Notes: generated by a model not told the origin, from the letters alone. A stretch of 64,000 bases of DNA from Ferribacterium limneticum (GCF_020510565.1 NZ_CP075189.1:3146501-3210500); one strand, 5' to 3'; positions 45,128 through 54,943 are shown, numbered from the stretch's first letter. Numbers and translations: made by a program.

Positions 45128-45976
45128 ATGTCCGACCGCCTTGCCGTCCTGCCCCAATACCTGATCCCGAAACAGGCCTTGACCGCCCTCGCCGGCAAGC
45201 TGGCCTCAAAAGAAGCCGGCAGCCTGACGACCAGAGTCATCCGCTGGTTCGTCGGCCGTTACAACGTCAATATGGCCGAGGCGGCCAATCCGGACATCGC
45301 CAGCTACAAGAGCTTCAACGAATTCTTCACGCGGCCGCTCAAGGAAGGCGCCCGCCCACAGGCCGACGCAGCTTTCATCAGCCCGGTCGATGGCGCGATC
45401 AGCCAGTTCGGCCCCATCGCCCGCGACCAGATTTTCCAGGCCAAGGGCCACAGCTACTCGACCACCGCACTGGTCGGCGGCGACCGCGAACTGGCCAAAC
45501 AATTCGAGAACGGCAGCTTCGCCACGCTCTACCTGAGCCCGCGCGACTACCACCGCATCCACATGCCATGCGCCGGCAAGCTGACGCGCATGATCTACGT
45601 GCCCGGCGAGCTGTTTTCGGTCAATCCGACCACAGCGCGCGGCGTACCCGGCCTGTTCGCACGCAACGAACGCGTCGTCTGCGTTTTTGAATCCGCATTC
45701 GGCCCATTCGTACTGACCCTGGTCGGCGCCACCATCGTCGGCAGCATGGCCACCGTCTGGCACGGCATGGTCAATCCGCCACGCCCGGGCGTCGTGCGCG
45801 AATGGCGCTACGACGAGCAGAACATCGTGCTCAAAAAAGGCGAGGAAATGGGCCGCTTCCTGCTCGGCTCGACGGTCGTCATGCTCTTCCCGAAGGACAC
45901 GCTGGCCTTCAACCCGGACTGGGTGCCGACCGGCGCCATCCAGATGGGCGAGGCGATGGGCGCCAAGCCCGTCTAA
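45128..45976 (+). CDS. psd: Phosphatidylserine decarboxylase proenzyme
   Basis: 282 residues. It makes phosphatidylethanolamine from phosphatidylserine. Catalytic Asp in ISPVDGAISQFG, His in SPRDYHRIHMPCAG, and the self-cleavage LGST in GRFLLGSTVVMLFPKD, which generates the pyruvoyl group on the small alpha chain. Membrane-associated. Single gene. Confidence 0.94.
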   Translation: MSDRLAVLPQYLIPKQALTALAGKLASKEAGSLTTRVIRWFVGRYNVNMAEAANPDIASYKSFNEFFTRPLKEGARPQADAAFISPVDGAISQFGPIARDQIFQAKGHSYSTTALVGGDRELAKQFENGSFATLYLSPRDYHRIHMPCAGKLTRMIYVPGELFSVNPTTARGVPGLFARNERVVCVFESAFGPFVLTLVGATIVGSMATVWHGMVNPPRPGVVREWRYDEQNIVLKKGEEMGRFLLGSTVVMLFPKDTLAFNPDWVPTGAIQMGEAMGAKPV

Positions 45977-45977
45977 A

Positions 45978-47264
45978 TTACTGGAAAGCCCCCGGTGCCA
46001 GCATGCTGTTCGGGCGCATCGGGCGGCTGCCGACCGGGAACCGAAATTCCGCGCTCGGCATCAATTCAACACCTCTTGCCAGCCCCGGTGGCCTGACTGC
46101 ACCACGTAGCGGCGACATATTGGTCAGGCGCAGCGGTACACCACTCGTTTCAATCAGATCGCCACGCGCCACCAGACGGTTGCCATCGAACCGCCCCTGC
46201 GCCGGCTTGTAAAGATCGCCCGGCCCGACCATCAGGTTGTTGAGCAGCCAGACCTCGACATCCGCCCCGATCTTTTCGCCAAAAACGTTCAGAAATTTAC
46301 CGGCATGGCTGTCGTTGATCAGCGTGTTGTGCGCCATGTATAGCGCGTTGTCCGGCCAGCGCCGGCCTTCGGCGCCGTAGGCAACGATGCTCGGGTTGTC
46401 CGTCCCGGCACTCTGGCCGATGGCGTTGCCGATGACGTAGGCGAGGCCGCCGTTCGGGAACTCGAGTTCGTAGGAGGCTCGCCCACCGGCTCCATCGACC
46501 AGCATGTTGTACAGGATGTGATTCTCACGGGCCCGCGATTTGACCAGATGGCCGAGATAGCCGTTTGAGAAGCGACTGCCACGCAGCACGAACTTGCCGA
46601 TCCCGCCGACGTAGAGCAGATGGTGCAGGTCACCCGGATGGCGCGGCGCATCGCCGAATTCGCTATCGACGACTTCCAGGCTCTGCTCTGGCGAATTCGC
46701 CGTCAAGATCCCCATTTCGTTGTCGAAGAAGGCGCAGGACTGGACCGTCAAATTTCCCTTTTCGAAGCGGATGCCGGCGCCGTTGAGGCTGGCCACCCGG
46801 GCGCCGCGAAACTCGATGTTCTCGATCCGCACCTTGCCGCCGCGCACAACCCAGATCGCCTTGCCCTCGGCGCTCTTGCCATCGGCCAGCATGACCGGCC
46901 GGGCGCCAACGCCACGGATGATGATTTCATTTTTGGCCCAAATTACCGGTTGACCGTGGTAATCGCCCGGACGAATCTCGATGACCTCGCCATCCTGCGC
47001 CAACCGGGCCGCCTCGGTGATCGTGGTGATTTTCTCGCCCGGCCCGACGACCATCGTCGCCGGCTTGGCGGCGATGGCAGCCAGCGTCGGATCAGCGGCA
47101 ACCGTTTTCAACTGACCGTCGGGCGAACGGCGAATTTCGCCGAGATAATCCGGCGCCGGCGGCAACTTGTCGGGAATTTGGGCAAATGCCCAACCACCTT
47201 GCATGGCAAGCAGCAGCACCATGGCAAGAGGTCGCACGCGGTAACGGAAAAATTCTTGGATCAT
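45978..47264 (-). CDS. Exported right-handed parallel beta-helix protein
   Basis: 428 residues with a signal peptide (VRPLAMVLLLAMQGGWAFA). Repeated beta-helix turns (KVRIENIEFRGARV, NLTVQSCAFFDNEMGILTAN, FVLRGSRFSNGYLGHLV, YVIGNAIGQ) as in pectate-lyase-like folds, with no clear catalytic triad. Probably a periplasmic or surface polysaccharide-related protein. ATG 47264 follows GGAGAAAACC. A dispersed element copy encodes YHGQPVIWAKNE. Confidence 0.82.
   Translation of the reverse strand: MIQEFFRYRVRPLAMVLLLAMQGGWAFAQIPDKLPPAPDYLGEIRRSPDGQLKTVAADPTLAAIAAKPATMVVGPGEKITTITEAARLAQDGEVIEIRPGDYHGQPVIWAKNEIIIRGVGARPVMLADGKSAEGKAIWVVRGGKVRIENIEFRGARVASLNGAGIRFEKGNLTVQSCAFFDNEMGILTANSPEQSLEVVDSEFGDAPRHPGDLHHLLYVGGIGKFVLRGSRFSNGYLGHLVKSRARENHILYNMLVDGAGGRASYELEFPNGGLAYVIGNAIGQSAGTDNPSIVAYGAEGRRWPDNALYMAHNTLINDSHAGKFLNVFGEKIGADVEVWLLNNLMVGPGDLYKPAQGRFDGNRLVARGDLIETSGVPLRLTNMSPLRGAVRPPGLARGVELMPSAEFRFPVGSRPMRPNSMLAPGAFQ
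46925..46962 (-). repeat. Dispersed element copy 12 (inside the beta-helix gene)
   Basis: Minus strand TACCACGGTCAACCGG, TAATTT, GGGCCAAAAATGAAAT. Read in a different frame from the mnmC and yqhD copies, giving YHGQPVIWAKNEI. Confidence 0.9.
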
Positions 47265-47426
47265 GGTTTTCTCCGGGCGTTTGGGGAGCGCCGCAAAACC
47301 GGATAGTCGACGAGAAGTTCGACAAGAACCGGGGCTCACCATGAGACGGCAGGCGAGATGCATTTGTCAACCCGGCCCGACGTGGCAAACTGCGCGTCTT
47401 GAGCAAAACACAAAGTCACCACCGCC

Positions 47427-47879
47427 ATGCAAATCTGGGTCGATGCCGACGCCTGCCCCGGCGTCATCAAGGAAATCATCTTCCGCGCCGCCGAGCGTCG
47501 GCAGATCCAGACCATCCTGGTCGCCAACCAGATGCTGCGCACGCCGCCATCGAAGTTCATCCGCGCCATCCAGGTGCCGAGCGGCTTCGATGTGGCCGAT
47601 GCGCACATCGTCGATCAACTCACAGCCGGCGATCTCGTCGTCACCGCCGACATCCCGCTCGCCTCGCTGGTCATAGCGCGTGGTGCCCACGCGCTCAACC
47701 CGCGGGGCGAGATGTACACCACGGCGACCATTCAGGAACGCCTGACCATGCGAAATTTCATGGAAGAACTGCGCGGCGCCGGCGTCGAAACCGGCGGCCC
47801 CAGCGCCTTCAGTCAGGCTGACCGGCAGGCCTTCGCCAACCAGCTCGATCGCTTTCTGGCCAGAATTCCGACGGTCTGA
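47427..47879 (+). CDS. YaiI/YqxD family (DUF188) protein
   Basis: 150 residues. [25 protein letters not shown] is the family opening, with clustered acidic residues (PIN-like fold), and [30 protein letters not shown] is conserved. PIN-like folds suggest nuclease activity, unproven for this family. Single gene. Confidence 0.9.
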   Translation: MQIWVDADACPGVIKEIIFRAAERRQIQTILVANQMLRTPPSKFIRAIQVPSGFDVADAHIVDQLTAGDLVVTADIPLASLVIARGAHALNPRGEMYTTATIQERLTMRNFMEELRGAGVETGGPSAFSQADRQAFANQLDRFLARIPTV

Positions 47880-47906
47880 AGCCCTGCCGACAGCGCCGGC
47901 AGTTGG

Positions 47907-48323
47907 CTAATTGATGCGAAAACCCATCACGTTGCTCATCAGATGCAACTGGGGTTGGCTGTCCAGCCAGTCCCGCGCCGCCGAAACTGTCGGGCAGACT
48001 TCCGTCTGATAGGAAATGAGGCCAGCCACGGCCGGCGTATTCCTGATGCGCGTCGCCAAGGCCTCTTCGGTCGTCACGAAGACAATCCGGCAATTCGGAT
48101 TCGAGGCAAAGGCACCATATTGAAGCACGGCGACCTCGGTCAGCACATCCTCCGAAAGTTCGTGTTTCGTCACGGCCAAAAAATCATTGATGACATAGCG
48201 GGCATCGTCAAAGCGAAAGTCGCCCTGAACATTTTCGACAGCTTCAATGAACTCCCGGGCGGAAACAGTCCCCGAAAATTTCTTGATCACACCGTCAGGT
48301 TCCCAGACAAGCTCGTAAGCCAT
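47907..48323 (-). CDS. STAS/SpoIIAA-like small protein
   Basis: 138 residues. The pattern YELVWEPDGVIKKFSGTVSAREFIEAVENVQGDFRFDDARYVINDFLAV resembles STAS/SEC14-type (SpoIIAA-like) domains. No signal peptide or membrane span. ATG 48323. It ends convergently with the DUF188 gene. Family assignment tentative. Confidence 0.6.
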   Translation of the reverse strand: MAYELVWEPDGVIKKFSGTVSAREFIEAVENVQGDFRFDDARYVINDFLAVTKHELSEDVLTEVAVLQYGAFASNPNCRIVFVTTEEALATRIRNTPAVAGLISYQTEVCPTVSAARDWLDSQPQLHLMSNVMGFRIN

Positions 48324-48463
48324 ACACCACCTTGGCAAAGGGTTAATCGAAAAATGCTTCGATACTATTCATTAAAGATAGTACATCCACCGCCCCTGCT
48401 TCAACATCTAGTGCAAGCCATAGGTCTACCAAGGGGGTACGCGGTTGGACAGGCCTCGAAAAG

Positions 48464-48502
48464 AAAAAATCCCCAACCAGTTTCCCGGCGGGGGATTTTT
48501 TT
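48464..48502. terminator. Terminator of the acnB remnant
   Basis: AAAAAATCCCC ... GGGGGATTTTTTT hairpin; homologous in position and sequence to the acnB terminator at 51809. Confidence 0.8.
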
Positions 48503-48505
48503 GAT

Positions 48506-48544
48506 TGCTACGGTCGACCGGAAATTCCGGCCAAAACCGAAATT
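48506..48544 (+). repeat. Dispersed element copy 13 (after acnB remnant)
   Basis: GCTACGGTCGACCGG, AAATTCC, GGCCAAAACCGAAATT, with A to G in the core. Identical to copy 14, as part of the duplicated acnB 3' region. Confidence 0.9.
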
Positions 48545-48905
48545 ACATCTCGACGGTAGCCGCCTGTTCGACAAACTCCGGAATCTGGTCGAAGTTCATG
48601 TAGCGATAGACTTCACCGGCCTTGGCGTTCACCAGCTTGATCTGCTCCATGTATTCCGGAACGGTCACGATACGGCCGGCCAGGGCACACATGGCGGCCA
48701 GTTCGGCGGAACCGAGGTACACCTGGGTGTCGATACCGAGGCGGTTCGGGAAGTTGCGGGTGGAGGTGGAGATCGCGGTGGAGCCCTTGCGGATCTGTGC
48801 CTGGTTGCCCATACACAGCGAGCAGCCCGGCATTTCCATGCGGGCGCCGGACTTGCCCAGGGGCATCAAGCCGGTGGCGGAGACAAAGGCCCACAAGGAA
48901 GTAGC
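48543..48905 (-). pseudogene. acnB: Truncated second copy of acnB 3' end with internal deletion
   Basis: The last 107 or so residues ([25 protein letters not shown]... to VEQAATVEM) are nearly identical to AcnB at 51887-52205, about 92-95% at DNA level. Upstream, LWAFVSATGLMPL aligns with an AcnB segment from about 52890-52930 ([13 protein letters not shown]), so roughly 690 bases in between have been lost. No complete catalytic enzyme can be made; the downstream repeat and terminator are duplicated too. Confidence 0.85.
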
Positions 48906-48909
48906 GCAA

Positions 48910-49848
48910 TCAGTCCCAAAATGGCCCACCGGACCAAGGCTGATCTATGACAGACCGTGAGGCCGCGAAAAAGGTTTTCTCGCCACCGGCGCACATGCCG
49001 GTGACTTTCCCCGTGTAACGCCACATATCAACAAGGAGGCGCAAGTCGTTAGTTTGCGGCCCGCGCAGCACGCTCAAATGCTCTTCACGCTCCTCGATTC
49101 GAGCCGGACAGACCTCCACCACGCGAGCGAGCACGGGTGTTAGCGCGCTAATGGTCAATGTGGTACTTGGGTCATGTCCTTGAGTTCCATGATGCGCCTC
49201 GAATAGCTTGGCCGGCAGATCGATCGCATTGGCCTCGACATACCCGGCACAGTCCTGGATTGCCGGGAAATACACCCAGCGTCGGATGCCGGCCTGCCGC
49301 AATGGCGTGCCGAACCAGAATGGCCCGAGATTGAAGGACGGGCCGTCGTATGTCTCTCCATAATCCAGTGCCAACGGGCGGTAGTTGACAGGAAACCCGG
49401 ACCCTCTGCTGATTCGCGCCGGCACGATCCATAGCTCCTGCGAGCCGCCGGCATCTCCCAAGGCAGACAGGGATTCTGGCGCCATGCGCTCGGGGTAGGC
49501 CGCCAATCCCCTCGGCGTAGCCCGATTGTGATCCGGATTGGCTTCGCAATCGATGGGCGGAAGAACCTTGACCTCAACCCGCAGCAAGCTTCCGGCCGGC
49601 AATGGTGCCGCACGTTGGGCATAGGCCACCTCGTCAGCGACGATCTGGGCAGGCGCCCAGATGACACCTGAGCGCTCACCTCTGCGATCCCACGAATCCT
49701 TGATCGATCTGGCATCGACGACCAGCGGGTCCGCCACCTGCCACGTTACCCGCCGCTCGGCTACCACACGTTCGCAACCCGCGAGGCTACAAGCGAACAA
49801 GGCGAGTCCTGCGATCAGGGTGCTGCCGGGGCCTATGCGAAAGTTCAT
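48910..49848 (-). CDS. Lipoprotein of unknown function
   Basis: 312 residues with a lipoprotein signal (LIAGLALFACSLAGC, lipobox LAGC at about residue 23). The mature part is beta-rich (VNYRPLALDYGETYDGPSF, GIRRWVYFPAIQDCAGYV) and I do not recognise it. Ribosome site GGAGTGGGCA before ATG 49848, which overlaps the stop of the WD40-like gene (ATGA). The C-terminus reaches the acnB remnant, so its last residues may come from the recombination junction. Confidence 0.7.
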   Translation of the reverse strand: MNFRIGPGSTLIAGLALFACSLAGCERVVAERRVTWQVADPLVVDARSIKDSWDRRGERSGVIWAPAQIVADEVAYAQRAAPLPAGSLLRVEVKVLPPIDCEANPDHNRATPRGLAAYPERMAPESLSALGDAGGSQELWIVPARISRGSGFPVNYRPLALDYGETYDGPSFNLGPFWFGTPLRQAGIRRWVYFPAIQDCAGYVEANAIDLPAKLFEAHHGTQGHDPSTTLTISALTPVLARVVEVCPARIEEREEHLSVLRGPQTNDLRLLVDMWRYTGKVTGMCAGGEKTFFAASRSVIDQPWSGGPFWD

Positions 49849-51659
49849 TGCCCACTCCTCGAGGTCAGGACCAGTACGCGATTGCGCGCCGGTTCCGCGG
49901 AGCCGACCTCGAGACGAACATCGCGCACTAGACGGAAGGAGGAACAGGTGCGCCAAAGTGCCTGCTGAAATTCGCGGTCGTCACAACCGCTATCCGGGCA
50001 CCATCCTCCGTTGAAGAGCACATCGCCCGGCGCAAACGGCCAGGATTCTTTCGGTGGCAAGGTGCGCCCGACAAGCCGGATTCCGACAAAGCGACCATCC
50101 ACCTCGTGGCGCACGCCGACAATGGCCAGCTTGTCTTCGAGCAGCCGCGCGCACAATCCTGGCGCCGACGTCATCGGGCGCTCGGTGCCGGGATGCGCCC
50201 ATGATGGCCAAACCTGCCGCGTTGGCACCGTTGGCTCACCACGGCAATCACCATTCGGAGGCGATCCGCATGCCCCCTTGCCGCGCGCCAGGGGCTCTTC
50301 AGTGATCGGCGGTGGCAGCGCAGCAACTTGTTCCGCCACCGTCGGCCAGGGCAACATTTGTCCCCGCTTGCCCAGGCGATCAAAACGCCAAAGCGCATCG
50401 GCATCGACGCGTCCGCCTATGGCGAGAACCACGAGATCGCCGCCGGGTTCGATAAAGCGGATATGCCCCCTGCGCCCGCCCTCGATTCCGTTGCCACAGG
50501 TACGGGTGCTCGCGTCACATGCGGGAACGCCCCTGCGCGGCGGAGAAACCTCTTGCGGCGGGGATCGGGTGATATCGAAGACAACAGGAACCTTGAGCAC
50601 GTAATCCCAGATGGCCAGCAGTCGCCCGTCGCGGCTCACCTCCGGGTAGCCCGCCAGACGTGCGTGGATGTGATTCGCATCCTGCCTGCTCAACCACAGA
50701 CCTTTCGGCCGAGGAAAAGTCCGAATCTCGTCGGAATAGACCGTCCACTTGTGCGCCAGAGAGCCGGCGACAAGATCGAACTGCAGGAACTCGGACTGGT
50801 TCCATGCCAGCAGGTAGCGGCCGTCCGCGCTGACCCCCAGGGGGTAGAACTGGCCCAGGGAACCATCCGGGTAATCGTAGCGCCGGGGCGCTGTCCAGGC
50901 AGCAAGATCCATGCTGCGCAGGCGCAGCATGTAGCCGCCAAAAACGAGGGTCCGCCCATCCGGCGCCAGCACCATGCTCCGGAATTCGCCGTTCGATGGC
51001 CAACGTATCTCGGGTTCATCCACCAATGCCTTGTCAGGCAAGGGCACCGGCCGCAGCACGCCCGGCACATCGTCCCAAACCCATATTTCACGCTGGTCGG
51101 TCGTAAATACGGCGAAACGTTCCGATCCCAGTGCCTGTGGCACTGCCTGGATATTCGCCGAAACGATTTGATTAAAGACCTTTCGGTCGGCGTCCATTTG
51201 CCAAACCGCGAACTCGACCGTCGAAGCGCCTGGCGGACGGATCAATACCGCAATCCGGCGCCCATCGCTCCCCAGAAAACCAATCGCCCTGGCACCTGCA
51301 TGCCGCCAAACGAGCCGATCAAGGGATAGATCCCAGACCTGGACGCCGCCATTCGGCTGACTGATCGCCATCAGCCGGGCATTGGTAGAAACAATGGTTT
51401 CCGTTGCCGGCAACAATCGGCCGGACTGCGCCCGCTCGGCTGATGCAGCAGGAAACGCCTTGACGATATTACCCTTGGCGGCATCGATAACGAAAATGCC
51501 CTTAGGATCACCCCGCGCCGCCAGCCAGCCAGCCGATGGCGGCCACTCCGCACTAGCCGATCCAATGTCAACTCCGATAACCAGTGCCAATCCGAACCGC
51601 AAGATTGCGCGCCAAGACATCGATCCGGGAGACCAACGGTACAGGGTGAAAAAATTCAT
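49845..51659 (-). CDS. Exported beta-propeller (WD40-like) protein
   Basis: About 604 residues. An N-terminal signal-like segment (AILRFGLALVIGVDIGSASA) is followed by repeated propeller blades (ARLMAISQPNGGVQVWDLSLDRLVW, RRIAVLIRPPG, SMVLAPDGRTLVFGGYMLRLRSMDL, PLGVSADGRYLLAWNQSEFLQFDL) and a Cys-rich C-terminal domain (GKGACGSPPNGDC, NGGWCPDSGCDD). Start uncertain: ATG 51659 or 51620. Coupled with the lipoprotein gene. Function unknown; probably a periplasmic pair. Confidence 0.7.
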   Translation of the reverse strand: MNFFTLYRWSPGSMSWRAILRFGLALVIGVDIGSASAEWPPSAGWLAARGDPKGIFVIDAAKGNIVKAFPAASAERAQSGRLLPATETIVSTNARLMAISQPNGGVQVWDLSLDRLVWRHAGARAIGFLGSDGRRIAVLIRPPGASTVEFAVWQMDADRKVFNQIVSANIQAVPQALGSERFAVFTTDQREIWVWDDVPGVLRPVPLPDKALVDEPEIRWPSNGEFRSMVLAPDGRTLVFGGYMLRLRSMDLAAWTAPRRYDYPDGSLGQFYPLGVSADGRYLLAWNQSEFLQFDLVAGSLAHKWTVYSDEIRTFPRPKGLWLSRQDANHIHARLAGYPEVSRDGRLLAIWDYVLKVPVVFDITRSPPQEVSPPRRGVPACDASTRTCGNGIEGGRRGHIRFIEPGGDLVVLAIGGRVDADALWRFDRLGKRGQMLPWPTVAEQVAALPPPITEEPLARGKGACGSPPNGDCRGEPTVPTRQVWPSWAHPGTERPMTSAPGLCARLLEDKLAIVGVRHEVDGRFVGIRLVGRTLPPKESWPFAPGDVLFNGGWCPDSGCDDREFQQALWRTCSSFRLVRDVRLEVGSAEPARNRVLVLTSRSGQ

Positions 51660-51808
51660 CGGCCAATTATTGCACATGACAAACGCTTGTCGAACTTCGC
51701 ACAAACCGATGAACGCTAGCTACCTTAAAGCATGGTCAGCTAACTTCACACATGAATTGGCTTCGAGAATTGGGGAGTTGTCTCACGCATGCCGACCTCC
51801 GATCATGC

Positions 51809-51844
51809 AAAAAGCCTCCGCCAGTTTCCCGACGGGGGCTTTTT
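51809..51844. terminator. Terminator of acnB
   Basis: AAAAAGCCTCCG ... CGGGGGCTTTTT hairpin with T/A tracts on both sides. Confidence 0.85.
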
Positions 51845-51849
51845 CATCT

Positions 51850-51888
51850 TGCTACGGTCGACCGGAAATTCCGGCCAAAACCGAAATT
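51850..51888 (+). repeat. Dispersed element copy 14 (abutting acnB stop)
   Basis: GCTACGGTCGACCGG, AAATTCC, GGCCAAAACCGAAATT; the last bases are the acnB stop codon. Confidence 0.9.
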
Positions 51889-54475
51889 ACATCTCTACAG
51901 TCGCCGCCTGTTCCACAAACTCCGGAATCTGGTCGAAGTTCATGTAGCGATAGACTTCACCGGCCTTGGCATTCACCAGTTTGATCTGCTCCATGTATTC
52001 CGGCACCGTCACGATGCGGCCGGCCAGGGCGCACATGGCGGCCAGTTCGGCGGAACCGAGATAAACCTGAGTATCGATACCGAGGCGGTTCGGGAAGTTG
52101 CGGGTGGAGGTGGAGATCGCGGTGGAGCCCTTGCGGATCTGTGCCTGGTTGCCCATGCACAGCGAGCAGCCCGGCATTTCCATGCGCGCGCCGGACTTGC
52201 CGAGGACACCGTAGTAGCCTTCTTCGGTCAGGATCAGCGCATCCATCTTGGTCGGCGGAGCGATCCACAGACGGGTCGGGATGTCGGACTTGCCTTCGAG
52301 GACCTTGCCGGCGGCACGGAAGTGGCCGATGTTGGTCATGCAGGAGCCGATGAAAACTTCGTCGATCTTGGCGCCGGCGACTTCGGACAGAATCTTGACG
52401 TCGTCCGGATCGTTCGGGCAGGCCAGGATCGGCTCGGTGACTTCGGCCAGGTCGATTTCGATGACCGCGGCGTACTGGGCGTTGGCATCAGCCTTGAGCA
52501 GCGTGCCGTTGGCGATCCAGTCTTCCATGGCGTTGATGCGGCGCTTCAGGGTGCGGGCATCGGCGTAGCCTTCGGCGATCATCCACTTCATCAGGGTGAT
52601 GTTGGAACGCATGTACTCGACCATCGGTTCCTTGTTCAGGGCGACGGCACAGGCGGCAGCGGAACGCTCGGCGGCAGCATCGGACAGCTCGAAAGCCTGT
52701 TCGACCTTGAGGTTCGGCAGGCCTTCGATTTCCAGGATGCGGCCAGAGAAGACGTTGATCTTGCCCTTCTTCTCGACAGTCAGCAGACCAGCCTTGATGG
52801 CGTACAGCGGGATGGCATTGACCAGGTCACGCAGGGTGATGCCCGGTTGCATTTCGCCCTTGAAGCGGACCAGCACGGATTCCGGCATGTCGAGCGGCAT
52901 GACGCCGGTGGCGGCGGCAAAGGCGACCAGACCGGAACCGGCCGGGAAGGAGATGCCGATCGGGAAACGGGTGTGCGAGTCACCACCGGTACCGACGGTA
53001 TCCGGCAGCAGCAGGCGGTTCAGCCAGGAGTGGATGACGCCGTCGCCCGGACGCAGCGCAACGCCGCCACGGGTCGAGATGAAGGACGGCAGTTCGCGGT
53101 GCATGCGCACGTCGACCAGCTTCGGATAGGCCGCGGTGTGGCAGAAGGACTGCATGACGAGGTCGGCGGAGAAGCCGAGGCAGGCCAGGTCTTTCAGTTC
53201 GTCGCGCGTCATCGGGCCGGTGGTGTCTTGCGAACCAACGGTGGTCATCTTCGGCTCGCAGTAGGTGCCCGGCAGGATGCCGGTCACGCCACAGGCCTTG
53301 CCAACCATCTTCTGGGCCAGCGAGTAACCCTTGCCGTCGTCGGCCGGGTTTTGCGGCAGGCGGAACAGCGTGGATTGCGGCAGGCCGAGGAATTCGCGCG
53401 CCTTGGTGGTCAGGCCACGACCGATGATCAGGGGGATACGGCCGCCAGCGCGGACTTCGTCCATGATGACCAGGGTCTTCAGTTGCGATTCGGCAATCAC
53501 GGCACCGTTCTTGGTGGCGGTGACCTTGCCGGTGGCCTGATCGACCTTCAGTTCGATCTCGTCGCCCATGTCCATTGCGCTGCAATCGATTTCGATCGGC
53601 AGGGCGCCGGCATCTTCCATGGTGTTGAAGAAGATCGGGGCAATCTTGGAACCCAGGCAGAAACCGCCGAAACGCTTGTTCGGCACGAACGGGATGTCTT
53701 CGCCGGTGAACCACAGCACCGAGTTGGTGGCGGACTTGCGCGAGGAACCGGTACCGACCACGTCACCGACGTAGGCGATCAGGTTGCCCTTGGCAGCCAG
53801 CTTTTCCAGTTGCTTCAACGGACCGCGCGAACCCGGCTCGTCGGCTTCAATACCCGGACGCGGGTTCTTGAGCATGGCCAGGGCGTGCAGCGGGATGTCA
53901 GGACGCGACCAGGCATCCGGCGCCGGCGACAGGTCGTCGGTATTGGTTTCGCCGGTAACCTTGAAGACGGTCAGCTTCTGCGAAGCCGGAACTTCCGGAC
54001 GCGAGGTGAACCACTCGGCGTCAGCCCACGACTGCATCACAGCCTTGGCGTTGGCGTTACCAGCCTTGGCCAGCTCGGCGACATCGTGGAAGAAGTCGAA
54101 AACCAGCAGGGTCTTCTTCAGGCCTTCGGCGGCAACGGTGCCGCAGGTGGCGCAGCCGAGCAGGTCGATGAGCGGCTTGACGTTGTAACCGCCGAGCATG
54201 GTGCCGAGCAGTTCGGTAGCTTTTTCCTTGGAAATCAGGGCGCAGGCTTCTTCACCCTTGGCAACCTTGGCCAGGAACTCGGCCTTGACCTTGGCAGCAT
54301 CATCAACACCGGCCGGAACGCGGTAGGTGATCAGCTCGACCAGGGCGGCTTCTTCGCCCTTCGGCGGATTTTTCAGCAGGGCGACCAGTTCGGTGGTCTG
54401 TTGCTTCGACAGCGGCAGCGGGGGGATACCGAGGGCTGCACGTTCTGCGACGTGGGCGCGATAGGCTTCAAGCAC
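51887..54475 (-). CDS. acnB: Aconitate hydratase B
   Basis: 862 residues, the usual AcnB length. It isomerises citrate to isocitrate and, in many bacteria, also hydrates 2-methylaconitate. HEAT-like N-terminal domain ([22 protein letters not shown]...), swivelling domain, and the 4Fe-4S Cys ligands in [12 protein letters not shown] and [13 protein letters not shown]. Preceded by an AT-rich promoter region with a GntR half-site. A decayed copy of its 3' end lies 3.3 kb downstream. Confidence 0.96.
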   Translation of the reverse strand: MLEAYRAHVAERAALGIPPLPLSKQQTTELVALLKNPPKGEEAALVELITYRVPAGVDDAAKVKAEFLAKVAKGEEACALISKEKATELLGTMLGGYNVKPLIDLLGCATCGTVAAEGLKKTLLVFDFFHDVAELAKAGNANAKAVMQSWADAEWFTSRPEVPASQKLTVFKVTGETNTDDLSPAPDAWSRPDIPLHALAMLKNPRPGIEADEPGSRGPLKQLEKLAAKGNLIAYVGDVVGTGSSRKSATNSVLWFTGEDIPFVPNKRFGGFCLGSKIAPIFFNTMEDAGALPIEIDCSAMDMGDEIELKVDQATGKVTATKNGAVIAESQLKTLVIMDEVRAGGRIPLIIGRGLTTKAREFLGLPQSTLFRLPQNPADDGKGYSLAQKMVGKACGVTGILPGTYCEPKMTTVGSQDTTGPMTRDELKDLACLGFSADLVMQSFCHTAAYPKLVDVRMHRELPSFISTRGGVALRPGDGVIHSWLNRLLLPDTVGTGGDSHTRFPIGISFPAGSGLVAFAAATGVMPLDMPESVLVRFKGEMQPGITLRDLVNAIPLYAIKAGLLTVEKKGKINVFSGRILEIEGLPNLKVEQAFELSDAAAERSAAACAVALNKEPMVEYMRSNITLMKWMIAEGYADARTLKRRINAMEDWIANGTLLKADANAQYAAVIEIDLAEVTEPILACPNDPDDVKILSEVAGAKIDEVFIGSCMTNIGHFRAAGKVLEGKSDIPTRLWIAPPTKMDALILTEEGYYGVLGKSGARMEMPGCSLCMGNQAQIRKGSTAISTSTRNFPNRLGIDTQVYLGSAELAAMCALAGRIVTVPEYMEQIKLVNAKAGEVYRYMNFDQIPEFVEQAATVEM

Positions 54476-54577
54476 GGCGACTTCCTTTCGTAAAGGGTTG
54501 CTCTGGAAAACGAATATTCTACGACAACGGCGGTCGCCCGATAGTTCGAAAACCGGGCCATCAACCGTGACTTGCGG

Positions 54578-54587
54578 GTCTTATATA
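54578..54587. promoter_or_regulatory. GntR operator half-site upstream of acnB
   Basis: GTCTTATATA, identical to ten bases of the palindrome at 32165; the other half (ATTTTATATG) is degenerate. About 100 bases before the acnB start. Confidence 0.5.
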
Positions 54588-54826
54588 TTTTATATGTTAT
54601 ATCACCTGCAAGGCTAGACCCGGATGGCGCAAAACGCTGGCCAAGGACAAATTGCCCAATTTTTAGGCATCACCCCTAAAAGCCTTGTCGCTCAACGCAT
54701 TGCAGCATCTGTCCCGAGCTTATCCACAGCCTTGTCCGACTCGAATGGGGATAAAGAGTGCTTATGGTGGGCGTTTTCCCCATGCCCGATTTGCTGCGGC
54801 GCATCATTGACCGGGCAGCGGTCGTT

Positions 54827-54862
54827 TCATTTTCGGGCATTTTTTCCGGTTGACCGTGGCAA
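54827..54862 (-). repeat. Dispersed element copy 15 (upstream of moxR)
   Basis: Minus strand GCCACGGTCAACCGG, AAAAAATG, CCCGAAAATGAAAC. Confidence 0.9.
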
Positions 54863-54943
54863 CCGCCCCGCCGGTGCGCGACCGCGGTCGCGCGCCATCG
54901 CTTTGCCCGTACAATTTGTGCCATCACCCAACCGGCCATCGAC

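Larger units (their letters stand above)
54494..54943. other. Intergenic region between acnB and the MoxR gene
   Basis: About 450 bases. It contains the AT-rich acnB promoter segment (TATATATTTTATATG, 54582-54596), one DnaA-box-like TTATCCACA at 54719-54727, an ATGCCCGA/TCGGGCAT inverted pair with a long loop, and element copy 15. I see no credible gene. Confidence 0.6.

Noticed and set aside
54719..54727. DnaA-box sequence TTATCCACA
   Set aside because: A single box with no cluster, no dnaA/dnaN neighbours and no AT-rich unwinding array; not a replication origin.
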